Positions 46,901 to 57,085 of a stretch of DNA of 64,000 nt are shown here, in pieces. The DNA is from Carnegiea gigantea (Eukaryota; Streptophyta; Magnoliopsida; Caryophyllales; Cactaceae). Positions within the stretch are counted from its first letter, which is position 1; each line of letters opens with the position of its first letter. The translations under genes were made by a program, and so were the position numbers. The notes under the pieces are model-generated. The model saw nothing but the letters and a program-made list of their open reading frames with translations, ran no database searches and was not told the origin of the DNA. The stretch is taken from the NCBI GenBank assembly GCA_029747015.1, contig JAKOGI010000526.1, positions 62,001 to 126,000 on the forward strand, written 5' to 3'.

Positions 46901-47594
46901 TGAATACGTGACATGTGACTATTAAAGATATTACTACCTGCAATAGTTTTGGTTTTAAGGAGTCGGGGAATACTCACTGAGCGTGTGGTTGCTCATCCTA
47001 TTACTCTTTCTCCTTTTTCCCCAGGTTTGCATTATGACGAGTAAAAGCTAAGTCACTTATGCCAAGATGGAGTTTATTCTTTCTTTGCAAGGTGTCATGT
47101 GTGCCCATTCGAAGGGGGTCTTACATGTTTAACGAAGTCATATAATGTATTCCTATAATTATAAACGTTTGTAAACAGGTATCCTATTTCATGTAATGCA
47201 TTTGGTTTAGGAATTGCTCTGCATGGCCATGTGACCCAACCATCTAATTTGTCAGTCGTCCTTTTAGCTAAAATCAGTTACATTTTGGGATGTAAACCCC
47301 AGCACTCTGGTTGTGTGAACCATTGAGTTGTATCTTTCATTTCTCCTGTATTAATGAACTATCTTGTTTGATGTACTTCGAGCGAGTTGCTCGTTGAGTT
47401 ATGAACTCTGCCATGTAGCCATTGAGCTTATTTTAGAATGTCTTACGCTTCCGTTGATTGCAGGGGTTTATTATAAGGGTTTTAGCCTTGAAATGGTAGT
47501 TTTTAAGGGAAACGTCGTCCGTTTCACCCCGTCCAGTTAAGTAAGAGCTTAGGAAAATGTAATGCTCCTGGCCGTTGAGGCTAGGGGTGTTATA
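43543..47594 (+). mobile_element. LARD-like LTR 3 (4052 bp)
   Basis: It starts TGCAAGACC (T to C in the third base pair of the usual TGTAAG) and ends GGTGTTATA, where the terminal CA has become TA. AGATA follows. It contains the microsatellite (43809-43931), minisatellite (44715-45400) and hairpin set (46398-46485). Confidence 0.9.
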
Positions 47595-47599
47595 AGATA

Positions 47600-47907
47600 G
47601 GACACCACAAATCCTCCCTTACAATCCTCAAGGCATTGGAGGGCATCGAACAGCTTTTCCATACCCAAAATCCAATCATCGAAGGTCTTGGGGTTGGAAG
47701 CGCTGTTATAGATCGGTGGGTTGTGATTGGAGAATCTCTTAAACACATGGGAGTTGCTCTCCTCAATATTCTTCTCCTTGGCATCCATCAATTTTTGCAG
47801 GTGCTTATTCTGCCACTACAGCTGTTTCGTTTGTTTTTACAGCGGCTTGAATAGTAGGAGATTGGTAAGGTTTATTCTCATTGGTAGATTGGTTTCATCC
47901 ACTTGAC
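47600..47907 (-). pseudogene. gag fragment of host element D between the two arrays
   Basis: ORF 47791-47549 on the minus strand carries a plant gypsy Gag core start: FKRFSNHNPPIYNSAS, PKTFDDWILGMEKLFDALQC, then GGFVVSYL; its codons beyond 47600 run into the LARD LTR. Upstream (47907-47792) the same frame reads VDETNLPMRINL and a helical stretch with two stops (at the positions of KPL and KQL). The fragment lies between the insertion sites of the two arrays. It joins in frame to 62315-62453 on one side and to 29703 on the other, so one gag gene was hit twice. Confidence 0.8.
47903..47907. repeat. Target-site duplication TTGAC (left) of the six-LTR array
   Basis: TTGAC before LTR 1 and CTGAC (62311-62315) after LTR 6 match at four of five bases. 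The inner LTR junctions have no such repeat. Confidence 0.65.
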
Positions 47908-49232
47908 TGATGTATATGAGAGTCCAAAGTGACGAAATTCAAAGAATAAGGGTAGGATGTGGGGGTGATGAAGGAGCGAAGGTAAAGGTGAAGGGAGCAT
48001 AAATCAAGACTTTAGTTTGAGATAATCCCACTTGGGAGCCACGCAAGCCTTAGTCTTGGGCTATTCTTTTTACCCAATCTAGGATATAGAAGATTCACCA
48101 CCTAGGAGGGCAAAAAGAACCTAGAGCGCCACTTAAGGTAGCCAACCTTAAGATATAGAACTAGAATTTCAAGCAAGCACACTTGAGAACACTCAAAGGC
48201 TTAGTATTACTTTGAAATTGGAGTACAAGCTGATGATCCCTCAACCCACACGCCTAGCCCCATTTATGGTAGAGAACAACACAAATGAAAGGGCATAAGT
48301 TACAAGAAATAAACATAGGGCACACCAAAGGACACATTGATGTGTCAGTTACAAATAATCAAGGGGAAGGGGAAAAGATGAGTTCCTTGAGATGCCACAA
48401 CTCCTTAGCTGCATAAATTACATTAACCCCCTGGTATAAAAAGGGTCTCACGTCCAAATGCAGCTGAAAAGGTACATGAACCGAATGGGAACACCAAACA
48501 TCCTCCTTCTTTAATGCACTCACACCCTTGCAGCAGCTCTGACTTTGGACGGCCATATCGTGCCATTTACTGGGCCCAATTGCGTGATTTTGGGCTTGTT
48601 GGAAAGCCCTGGATGTGTAGTTCCTAGGAAGCACACGGTTTCCCAATTTGGACCAGCCGTTTGAAAGTTATGGCCCAAGCAATGAAGACTGCTCAGACTG
48701 GCCTGCGCCTGGACATTGGGCCTTTGAGGTCTCTTGTTGCCCAACCAAATGAGATCCAATTTAAGCATGGTTGGACGTATTAGAAAGTTAACATCTTAGG
48801 CTAAAATATTATGTGGGCCCTCAAGCCGTGGGTCCACCAAATCTTGCACAAAACAAGTAACAAAGACCGGGTTATGATTGAATGAATCCAGCGCCAACTC
48901 GTCGGGCATTGCCATGATTGTTCTGCAACGTTTAGCCACTTCCTTGACCCCCTTGAGCTTAGTAGGGTCTTCCTTGAGCTGAGAAAGGAGTGTAGGAGAG
49001 TGGGCCTAATGGTCTCCATGATGAAATGCAAGGTACTCTTGATCCCTATTTGGAAAACTCATTTGGAAAAGGCACTTTAAAGTTCAAATAAAACTCCATA
49101 AAGTGTCTTTTGTCATGAAATTCAAATATTGGAACCAAAGAAGGGCCTTGCCATGCATGAATTTGTATGGAGCTTACCTCCCATGAAGTTAAGTTGAAAG
49201 AATGAAAATGATACCCTTGAAAATATACATCA
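47908..49232 (-). mobile_element. TR-GAG LTR 1 (1325 bp; outermost 3' LTR)
   Basis: It begins TGATGTATATGAG and ends GAAAATATACATCA on the plus strand. In this copy the TATA box seen in the others is altered (plus strand CCCATTTATGG at about 48259-48269). As the last LTR in transcription direction it serves as terminator and polyadenylation LTR. Confidence 0.9.
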
Positions 49233-50218
49233 ATCCCTCTTTCTTCGAAAAGAATTGTCCTCAATTCTTGTTGTGAATGAGGGCATTCTTCTTGACTCAA
49301 GGGTCCCTCAATTCCTTCAACAACCCCACATAGCTCCAAATCGGACACTTGGGGTTCTTCAATTTCAAGCTCATCAAATCTTAGAGGTAGGTCACAATTC
49401 ACCTCATGGTTTTCATGACATCCTTCTTTAAAGATCAAGGGTTTTCTATGTTTGCCTTCCTTATCTATCCCTCTTGGTTGTCCCTCACTTGTGTTTCCTA
49501 TTTGTCCCCCTATGGTTATAAGTTCGTCTAGTTCAGGTTCTAATTGTGGGGATAGTGGAACAATGAAATTGTCATAACAAGGATCAAAGTGAGTAACACA
49601 CGCTATTCCCTTATCTAAATGGTGATCTAGCACAAGTGGCGAAGGACTTGAATAGTCTTTTTGTCCCTCAAGTACAAAGGTCTCATCATCACCATAGTCA
49701 TCAAAAACAGGAGGTAGGTCAACTAGGGTTGAAGCTTTTTCTCCAAGGATCTCTTCATCTTTGTTGGAGTTAAGTTTCTCCAAATAAAAGAAGGAAGTAG
49801 AGCTAGAGTTACAAGCACTCATTGGACTTCCCTTGTTGAAATAGAGGTTTTTAGAAGAGGAATTAAAGCCATTTACCTCAAAGGAAAGAAAATGATGCTT
49901 GTGTAAGTAAGAGGTTAGAGCGAAAGTATCCATTAATTTACCTCTTAACTTAACCCATGTTGTGATCTTACTTTTCCGTCTCTTCTTCCTCTTATACCTG
50001 TACTTTTCCCACCATTCAAGCACATGGCCTCGGAGCTTCTTGATAACCACTTTAAACTTCTCTTGCTCGTCAATATTGTAGCGAGTGAAGGCTTGATCCA
50101 CTTTGGAAATTCAGTAAGGGAAATCTTCTTTTTGGCCACGAAACTTTGGAGTTTCAAGGACGACCATCTCCTTTTCAATCAAAGCAATATCTTTTCACAA
50201 GTTCCCAAGAGAAATCAT
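49046..50218 (-). pseudogene. TR-GAG unit 1 gag-like ORF, broken
   Basis: The ATG at 50218 (MISLGNL) is followed by TGA at codon 8, where units 3-5 have CGA, and a second TGA replaces the Trp of the FPYWISK motif. From about 50101 the frame is open for 351 codons to 49046, crossing the purine tract (49233-49248) and running 187 bases into the LTR. The Gag core is present: EQEKFKVVIKKLRGH, LEWWEKYR, KSKITTWVKLRGKLMDTF. An acidic segment with FDDYGDDETF follows. There is no zinc knuckle. Confidence 0.85.
49233..49248 (-). other. Polypurine tract, TR-GAG unit 1
   Basis: The minus strand reads TCGAAGAAAGAGGGAT directly before TGATGTATAT. It is preserved in the other units (51836, 54462, 57086, 59684 onward) with at most one or two changes. 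It also encodes FEERGI in the overlapping ORF. Confidence 0.85.
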
Positions 50219-50239
50219 GATGGATGAATGCTTAAGGGT

Positions 50240-50533
50240 TCTTTGTGGGTTATGTGTTTAGGTTAGAAAAAGGCTGTTTTGGAGAAGAGGAGGGAGGGCA
50301 CGGTCGTGCAGCTAGGCACTGGGGAACCGTGCTTGAATGCTGCCTTGCAGAATGCAGGAAAACAAGGGTGGCACGGTCGTGCTTGGGACCACGGGGGGGA
50401 CGTGCCAACTTTCTGCCCGCAGATGCTCGATTTTTGCACGGTTTTGCTGGTTTGAGTTGTTTTTGTGTTTTTGTTTTTGGGATGTATTTGGCTGGGTTCT
50501 TGGTCACTTAAAAACCTTGGCTCTGATACCAAA
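50240..50533 (-). other. TR-GAG leader with GCACGACCGTGC palindromes and primer site
   Basis: Between the LTR edge and the gag ATG lies about 315 bp, G+C-rich in its gag-proximal half. The word GCACGGTCGTGC (plus strand) occurs at 50298-50309 and 50371-50382, alongside further CACGG/CCGTG words. The first word is exact at 52901-52912 in unit 2; the second carries one change there (52974-52985). The primer site on the minus strand is at 50521-50531 (TGGTATCAGAG). Short ORFs on both strands here recur only because the units are similar. Confidence 0.7.
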
Positions 50534-51835
50534 TGATGTATATGAGAGTCCAAAGTGACCAAATTCAAAGAATAAGGGTAGGATGTGGGGCGATGAAGGA
50601 AAAGGTAAAAAGGGAGGATAAATCAAGACTTTGGTTTGAGATAATCCCACTTGAGAGCCACGCAAGCCTTAGTCTTGGGCTATTCTTTTTACCCAATCTA
50701 GGATATAGAAGATTCACCACCTAGGAGAGCAAAAAGAACCCAGAGCACCACTTAAGGTAGCCAACCTTAAGATATAGAACTAGGATTTCAAGCAAGCACA
50801 CTTGAGAACACTCAAAGGCTTAGTATTACTTTGAAATTGGAGTACAAGCTGATGATCCCTCAACCCACATGCCTAGCCCCTTTTATAGTAGAGAACAACA
50901 CAAATGAAAGGGCATAAGTTACAAGAAATAAACATAGGGCACACCAAAGGACACATTAATGTGTCGGTTACAAATAATCAAGGGGAAGGGGAAAAGATGA
51001 GTTCCTTGAGATGCCACAACTCCTTGGCTGCATAAATTACATTAACCCCCTGGTATAAGAAGGGTCTCATGTCCAAATGCAGCTGAAAAGGTCCATGAAC
51101 CGAATGGGAACACCAAACATCCTCCCTCTTTAATGCACTCACACCCTTGCAGCAGCTCTGACTTTGGACGGCCATATCTCGCGATTTACTGGGCCAAATT
51201 GCGTGATTTTGGGCTTGTTGGAAATCCCTGGATGTGTATTTCCAGGAAGCACAAGTTTGCCCAATTTGGACCAGCCGTTTGAAAGTTATGGCCCAAACAA
51301 TGAAGACTGCTCAGACTGGCCTGCGCCTGGACATTGGGCCTTTGAGGTCTCTTGTTGCCCAACCAAATGAGATCCAATTTAAGCATGGTTGGACTTATTA
51401 GAAAGCTAACATCTTAGGCTAAAATATTATGAGGGCCCTCCAAATCTTGCACAAAACAAGTAACAAAGACCGGGTTATGATTGAATGAATCCGGCGCCAA
51501 CCCCTCGGGCATTGCCATGATTGTTCTGCAAAGTTTAGCCACTTCCTTGACCCCCTTGAGCTTAGTAGGGTCTTCCTTGAGCTGAGAATGGAGTGTAGGA
51601 GAGTGGGCTTGATGGTCTCCATGATGAAATGCAAGGTACTCTTGATCCCCATTTGGAAAACTCGTTTGGAAAAGGCACTTTGAAGTTCAAATAAAACTCC
51701 ATAAAGTGTCTTTTGTCATGAAATTCAAATATTGGAACCAAAGAAGGGCCCTGCCATGCATGAATTTGTATGGAGCTTACCTCCCATGAAGTTGAGTTGA
51801 AAGAATGAAAATGATACCCTTGAAAATATACATCA
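50534..51835 (-). mobile_element. TR-GAG LTR 2 (1302 bp, shared)
   Basis: Same ends as LTR 1. It lacks about 20 bases present in LTRs 1 and 3 between GGGCCCTC and CCAAATCTTGCAC (near 51437). A TATA box on the minus strand (CTATAAAAGG) lies at 50879-50888. Confidence 0.9.
50879..50888 (-). promoter_or_regulatory. TR-GAG LTR TATA box
   Basis: The minus strand reads CTATAAAAGGGG, a strong TATA match, about 345 bp from the primer-proximal LTR end. It is conserved at 53489-53498, 56113-56122, 58740-58749 and 61337-61346, and altered in LTR 1. The copy in LTR 6 is the 5'-most and could drive transcription of the whole array. Confidence 0.65.
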
Positions 51836-52821
51836 ATCCCTCTTTCTTCGAAAAGAATTGCCCTCAATTCTTGTTGTGAATGAGGGCATTCTTCTTGACT
51901 CAAGAGTTCCTCAATTCCTTCAACAACCCCACATAGCTCCAAATCGGACACTTGGGGTTCTTTAATTTCAAGCTCATCAAATCTTAGAGGTAGGTCACAA
52001 TTCACCTCATGGTTTTCATGACAGCCTTCTTTAAAGATCAAGGGTTCTCTATGTTTGCCTTCCTTATCTATCCATCTTGGTTGTGCCTCACTTGTGTTTC
52101 CTATTTGTCCCCCTATGGTTATAAGTTCGTCTAGTTCAGGTTCTAATTGTGGGGATAGTGGAACAATGAAATTGTCATAACAAGGATCCAAGTGAGCAAC
52201 ACACGCTATTCCCTTACCTAAATGGTGATCTAGCACAAGTGGCGAAGGACTTGAATAGTCTTTTTGTCCCTCAAGTTCAAAGGTCTCATCATCACCATAG
52301 TCATCAAAAACAAGAGGTAGGTTAACTAGGCTTGAAGCTTTTTCTCCAAGGATCTCTTCATCTTTGTTGGAGTTAAGTTTCTCCAAATAAAAGAAGGAAG
52401 TAGAGCTAGAGTTACAAGCACTCATTGGACTTCCCTTGTTGAAATGGAGGTTTTTAGAAGAGGAATTAAAGCCATTTACCTCAAAGGAAAGAAAAGGATG
52501 CTTGTGTAAGTAAGAGGTCGGAGCGAAAGTATCCATTAATTTACCTCTTAACTTAACCCATGTTGTGATCTTACTTTTCCCTCTCTTCTTCCTCTTATAC
52601 TTGTACTTTTCCCACCATTCAAGCGCATGGCCTCGGAGCTTCTTGATAACCACCTTAAACTTCTCTTGCTCGTCAATATTGTAGCGAGTGAAGACTTGAT
52701 CCACTTTGGAAATCCAGTAAGGGAAATCTTCTTTTTGGCCACGGAACTTTGGAGTTTCAAGGATGACCATCTCCTTTTCAATCAAAGCAATCTCTTTTCA
52801 CAAGTTCCCAAGAGAAATCTT
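51562..52821 (-). pseudogene. TR-GAG unit 2 gag-like ORF, start lost
   Basis: The ATG is changed to AAG (52821) and codon 8 is TGA, the same nonsense change as in unit 1. After that the frame is open for over 400 codons, from 52785 to 51562. It keeps the Gag core (FRGQKEDFPYWISKVDQVF, KSKITTWVKLRGKLMDTFAP), a serine-rich linker, an acidic part (DETFELEGQ, LSPQLEPELDELI) and SQEECPHSQQELRAILFEERG, then runs 274 bases into LTR 2. Confidence 0.85.
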
Positions 52822-53136
52822 GATGGATGAATGCTTGAGGTTTCTTTGTGGGTTATGTGTTTAGGCTAGAAAAAGGCTGTTTTGGAGAAGAAGAGGGAGG
52901 GCACGGTCGTGCAGCTAGGCGCTGGGGAACCGTGCTTGAATGCTGCCCTGCAGAATGCAGGAAAACAAGGGTGGCACGGTCATGCTTGGGAGCACAGGGG
53001 GGACGTGCCAACTTTCTACCTGCGGATGCTCGATTTTTGCACGGTTTTGCTGGTTTGAGTTGTTTTTGTGTTTTTGTTTTTGGGATGTATTTGGCTGGGT
53101 TCTTGGTCACTTGACAACCTTGCCTCTGATACCAAA

Positions 53137-54461
53137 TGATGTATATGAGAGTCCAAAGTGACCAAATTCAAAGAATAAGGGTAGGATGTGGGGGTGATGA
53201 ATGAGCAAAGGTAAAGGTGAAGGGAGGATAAATCAAGACTTTGGTTTGAGTTAATCCCACTTGGGAGCCATGCAAGCCTTAGTCTTGGGCTATTCTTTTT
53301 ACCCAATCTAGAATATAGAAGATTCACCACCTAGGAGAGCAAAAAGAACCTAGAGCACCACTTAAGGTAGCCAACCTTAAGATATAGAACTAGGATTTCA
53401 AGCAAGCACACTAGAGAACACTCAAAGGCTTAGTATTACTTTGAAATTGGAGTACAAGCTGATGATCCCTCAACCCCCACGCCTAGCCCCTTTTATAGTA
53501 GAGAACAACACAAATGAAAGGGCATAAGTTACAAGAAATAAACATAGGGCACACCAAAGGACACATTAATGTGTCGGTTACAAATAATCAAGGGGAAGGT
53601 GAAAAGATGAGTTCCTTGAGATGCCACAAATCATTGGCTGCATAAATTACATTAAACCCCTGGTATTAGATGGTTCCCACGTCCAAATGCAGCTGAAAAG
53701 GTTCATGAACCGAATGGGAACACCAAACATCCTCCATCTTTAATGCACTCACACCTTTGCAGCAGCTTTGACTTTGGACGGCCATATCTCGCGCTTTACT
53801 GGGCTAAATTGCGTGATTTTGTGCTTGTTGGAAAGCCCGGGCTGTGTAGTTTCCAGCAAGAACAAGTGTGCCCAATGTGGACCAACCGTTTGAAAGTTAT
53901 GGCCCAAACAATGAAGACTACTTAGACTGGCCTGTGCCTGGATATTGGGCCTTTGAGGTCTCTTGTTGCCCAACCGAATGAGATCCAATTTAAGCATGGT
54001 TGGACTTATTAGAAAGCTAACATCTTAGGCTAAAATATTATGTGGGCCCTCAAGCCGTGGGTCCACCAAATCTTGCACAAAACAAGTAACAAAGACCGGG
54101 TTATGATTGAATGAATCCGGCGCCAACTCATCGGGCATTGCCATGATTGTTCTGCAAAGTTTAGCCACTTCCTTGACCCCCTTGAGCTTAGTAGGGTCTT
54201 CCTTGAGCTGAGAAAGGAGCGTGGGAGAGTGGGCTTGATGGTCTCCATCATTGAAATGCAAGGTACTCTTGATCCCCATTTAGAAAACCCATTTGGAAAA
54301 GGCACTTTGAAGTTCAAATAAACTCCATAAAGTGTCTTTTGTCATGAAATTCAAATATTGGAACCAAAGAAGGGCCTTTCCATGCTTGAATTTGTATGGA
54401 GCTTACCTCCCATGAAGTTGAGTTGAAAGAATGAAAATGATACCCTTGAAAATATACATCA
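53137..54461 (-). mobile_element. TR-GAG LTR 3 (1325 bp, shared)
   Basis: Same ends and layout. It carries one base fewer in the AATAAAACTCC run near 54322, which truncates the overlapping ORF of unit 3. The TATA box is at 53489-53498. Confidence 0.9.
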
Positions 54462-55447
54462 ATCCCTCTTTCTTCAAAAAGAATTGTCCTCAATTCTTGT
54501 TGTGAATGAGGGCATTCTTCTTGACTCAAGAGTTCCTCAATTCCTTCAACAACCCCACATAGCTCCAAATCGGACACTTGGAGTTCTTCAATTTCAAGCT
54601 CATCAAATCTTAGAGGTAGGTCACAATTCACCTCATGGTTTTCATGACATCCTTCTTTAAAGATCAAGGGTTCTCCATGTTTGCCTTCCTTATCTATCCC
54701 TCTTGGTTGTCCCTCACTTGTGTTTCCTATTTGTCCCCCCATGGTTATAAGTTCGTCTAGTTCAGGTTCTAATTGTGGGGATAATGGAACAATGAAATTG
54801 TCATAACAAGGATCAAAGTGAGCAACACATGCTATTCCCTTATCTAAATGGTGATCTAGCACAAGTGGCGAAGGACATGAATAGTCTTCTTGTCCCTCAA
54901 GTTCAAAGGTCTCATCATCACCATAGTCATCAAAAATAGGAGGTAGGTCAACTAGGCTTGGAGCTTTTTCTCCAAGGATCTCTTCATCTTTGTTGGAGTT
55001 AAGTTTCTCCAAATAAAAGAAGGAAGTAGGGCTAGAGTTACAAGCACTCATTGGACTTCCCTTGTTGAAATGGAGGTTTTTAGAAGAGGAATTAAAGCCG
55101 TTTACCTCAAAGGAAAGAAAAGGATGCTTGTGCAAGTAAGAGGTTGGAGCAAAAGTATCCATTAATTTACCTCTTAACTTAACCCATGTTGTGATCTTAC
55201 TTTTCCCTTTCTTCTTCCTCTTATACTTGTACTTTTCCCACCATTCAAGCGCATGGCCTCGGAGCTTCTTGATAACCACTTTAAACTTCTCTTGCTCGTC
55301 AATACTGTAGCGAGTGAAGACTTGATCCACTTTGGAAATCCAGTACGGGAAATCTTCTTTTTGGCCACGAAACTTTGGAGTTTCAAGGATGACCATCTCC
55401 TTTTCAATCAAAGCAATGTCTTTTCGCAAGTTCCCAAGAGAAATCAT
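54314..55447 (-). CDS. gag: TR-GAG unit 3 gag-like protein, most intact copy (377 aa)
   Basis: The only one of five units with an ATG start and an uninterrupted frame into the LTR. The start MISLGNLRKDIALIEKEM at 55447 lies about 315 bp from the primer site. Residues ~20-100 form the Retrotrans_gag-type core (FPYWISKVDQVF, KVVIKKLRGHALEWWEKYK, KSKITTWVKLRGKLMDTFAP). A serine-rich linker and an acidic half follow (DDYGDDETFELEGQ, LSPQLEPELDELITMGG, RFDELEIEELQVSDLELCG). The frame passes through the purine tract (FEERGIDVYFQG) and ends at 54314, 148 bases inside LTR 3, after a one-base deletion; unit 2 continues about 40 codons further. No CCHC knuckle, protease or pol is seen. Presumed role: capsid-type protein of a non-autonomous retrotransposon. 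Whether it is expressed cannot be seen. Confidence 0.8.
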   Translation of the reverse strand: MISLGNLRKDIALIEKEMVILETPKFRGQKEDFPYWISKVDQVFTRYSIDEQEKFKVVIKKLRGHALEWWEKYKYKRKKKGKSKITTWVKLRGKLMDTFAPTSYLHKHPFLSFEVNGFNSSSKNLHFNKGSPMSACNSSPTSFFYLEKLNSNKDEEILGEKAPSLVDLPPIFDDYGDDETFELEGQEDYSCPSPLVLDHHLDKGIACVAHFDPCYDNFIVPLSPQLEPELDELITMGGQIGNTSEGQPRGIDKEGKHGEPLIFKEGCHENHEVNCDLPLRFDELEIEELQVSDLELCGVVEGIEELLSQEECPHSQQELRTILFEERGIDVYFQGYHFHSFNSTSWEVSSIQIQAWKGPSLVPIFEFHDKRHFMEFI

Positions 55448-55760
55448 GATGGATGAATGCTTGAGGGTTCTTTGTGGGTTGTGTTTAGGCTAGAAAAAGG
55501 CTGTTTTGGAGAAAAGGAGGGAGGGCACGGTCGCGCAGCTAGGCACTGGGGAACCGTGCTTGAATGCTGCCTTGCGGAATGCAGGAAAACAAGGGTGGCA
55601 CGGTCGTGCTTGGGAGCACGGGGGGGACGTGCCAACTTTCTGCCTGCGGATGCTCGATTTTTGTACGGTTTTGCTGGTTTGAGTTGTTTTTGTGTTTTTG
55701 TTTTTGGGATGTATTTGGCTGGGTTCTTGGTCACCTGACAACCTTGGCTCTGATACCAAA

Positions 55761-57085
55761 TGATGTATATGAGAGTCCAAAGTGACCAAATTCAAAGAAT
55801 AAGGGTAGGATGTGGGGGTGATGAAGGAGCGAAGGTAAAGGTGAAGGGAGGATAAATCAAGACTTTGGTTTGAGATAATCCCACTTGGGAGCCACGCAAG
55901 CCTTAGTCTTAGGCTATTCTTTTTACCCAATCTAGGATATAGAAGATTCACCACCTAGGAGAGCAAAAAGAACCTAGAGCACCACTTAAGGTAGCCAACC
56001 TTAAGATATAGAACTAGGATTTCAAGCAAGCACACTTGAGAACACTCAAAGGCTTAGTATTACTTTGAAATTGGAGTACAAGCTGATGATCCCTCAACCC
56101 ACACGCCTAGCCCCTTTTATAGTAGAGAACAACACAAATGAAAGGGCATAAGTTACAAGAAATAAACATAGGGCACACCAAAGGACACATTAATGTGTCG
56201 GTTACAAATAATCAAGGGGAAAGGGAAAAGATGAGTTCCTTGAGATGCCACAACTCCTTGGCTGCATAAATTACATTAACCCCCTGGTATAAGAAGGGTC
56301 TCACGTCCAAATGCAGCTGAAAAAGGTTCATGAACCGAATGGGAACACCAAACATCCTCCTTCTTTAATGCACTCACACCCTTGCAGCAACTCTGACTTT
56401 GGACGGCCATATCTCGCGATTTACTGGGCCAAATGGCGTGATTTTGGGCTTGTTGGAAAGCCCTGGATGTGTAGTTTCCAGAAAGCACAAGTTTGCCCAA
56501 TTTGGACCAGCCGTTTGAAAGTTATGGCCCAAACAATGAAGACTGCTTAGACTGGCCTGCGCCTGGACATTGGGCCTTTGAGGTCTCTTGTTGCCCAACC
56601 AAATGAGATCCAATTTAAGCATGGTTGGACTTATTAGAAAGCTAACATCTTAGGCTAAAGTATTATGCGGGCCTCAAGCCGTGGGTCCACCAAATCTTGC
56701 ACAAAACAAGTAACAAAGACCGGGTTATGATTGAATGAATCTGGCGCCAATTCATCGGGCATTGCCATGATTGTTCTGCAAAGTTTAGCCACTTCCTTGA
56801 CCCCCTTGAGCTTAGTGGGGTCTACCTTGAGCTGAGAAAGGAGCGTAGGACAGTGGGCCTGATGGTCTCCATGCTGAAATGCAAGGTACTCTTGATCCCC
56901 ATTTGGAAAACCCGTTTGGAAAGGGCACTTTGAAGCTCAAATAAAACTCCATAAAGTGTCTTTTGTCATGAAATTCAAATATTGGAACCAAAGAAGGGCC
57001 TTGCCATGCATGAATTTGTATGGAGCTTACCTCCCATGAAGTTGAGTTGAATGAATGAAAATGATACCCTTGAAAATATACATCA
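55761..57085 (-). mobile_element. TR-GAG LTR 4 (1325 bp, shared)
   Basis: Same ends; TATA box at 56113-56122. No gene of its own apart from the C-terminal codons of the unit 4 frame. Confidence 0.9.

Larger units (their letters stand above)
29704..47594 (+). mobile_element. Three-LTR LARD-like concatemer (17.9 kb)
   Basis: The order is LTR (29704-33799), internal (33800-36714), LTR (36715-40667), internal (40668-43542), LTR (43543-47594). Each LTR-to-internal junction has a perfect primer site (TGGTATCAGAGC) and each internal-to-LTR junction has a GAGGACGAAATTC motif plus purine tract. Neither internal region (about 2.9 kb) has gag or pol homology. Long LTRs with a non-coding internal region are the definition of LARD elements, mobilised in trans by an autonomous relative. 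AGATA flanks only the outside. I infer one insertion followed by unequal LTR-LTR recombination; direct integration of a concatemer is the alternative. Confidence 0.9.

Noticed and set aside
48520..48768. Recurrent 82-codon minus-strand ORF in TR-GAG LTRs (also 53749, 56374, 51186, 61436)
   Set aside because: It recurs only because the LTRs are near-identical; the frame is shortened or altered in LTRs 2 and 6 and absent from the LTR 5 list, lies in the LTR region expected to be untranslated, and shows no domain.
50245..50568. ORFs on both strands in the TR-GAG leader (repeated at 52848, 55457, 58107, 60696)
   Set aside because: G+C-rich leader with open frames in several phases at once on both strands; none has a domain or shows a codon-level pattern of its own.
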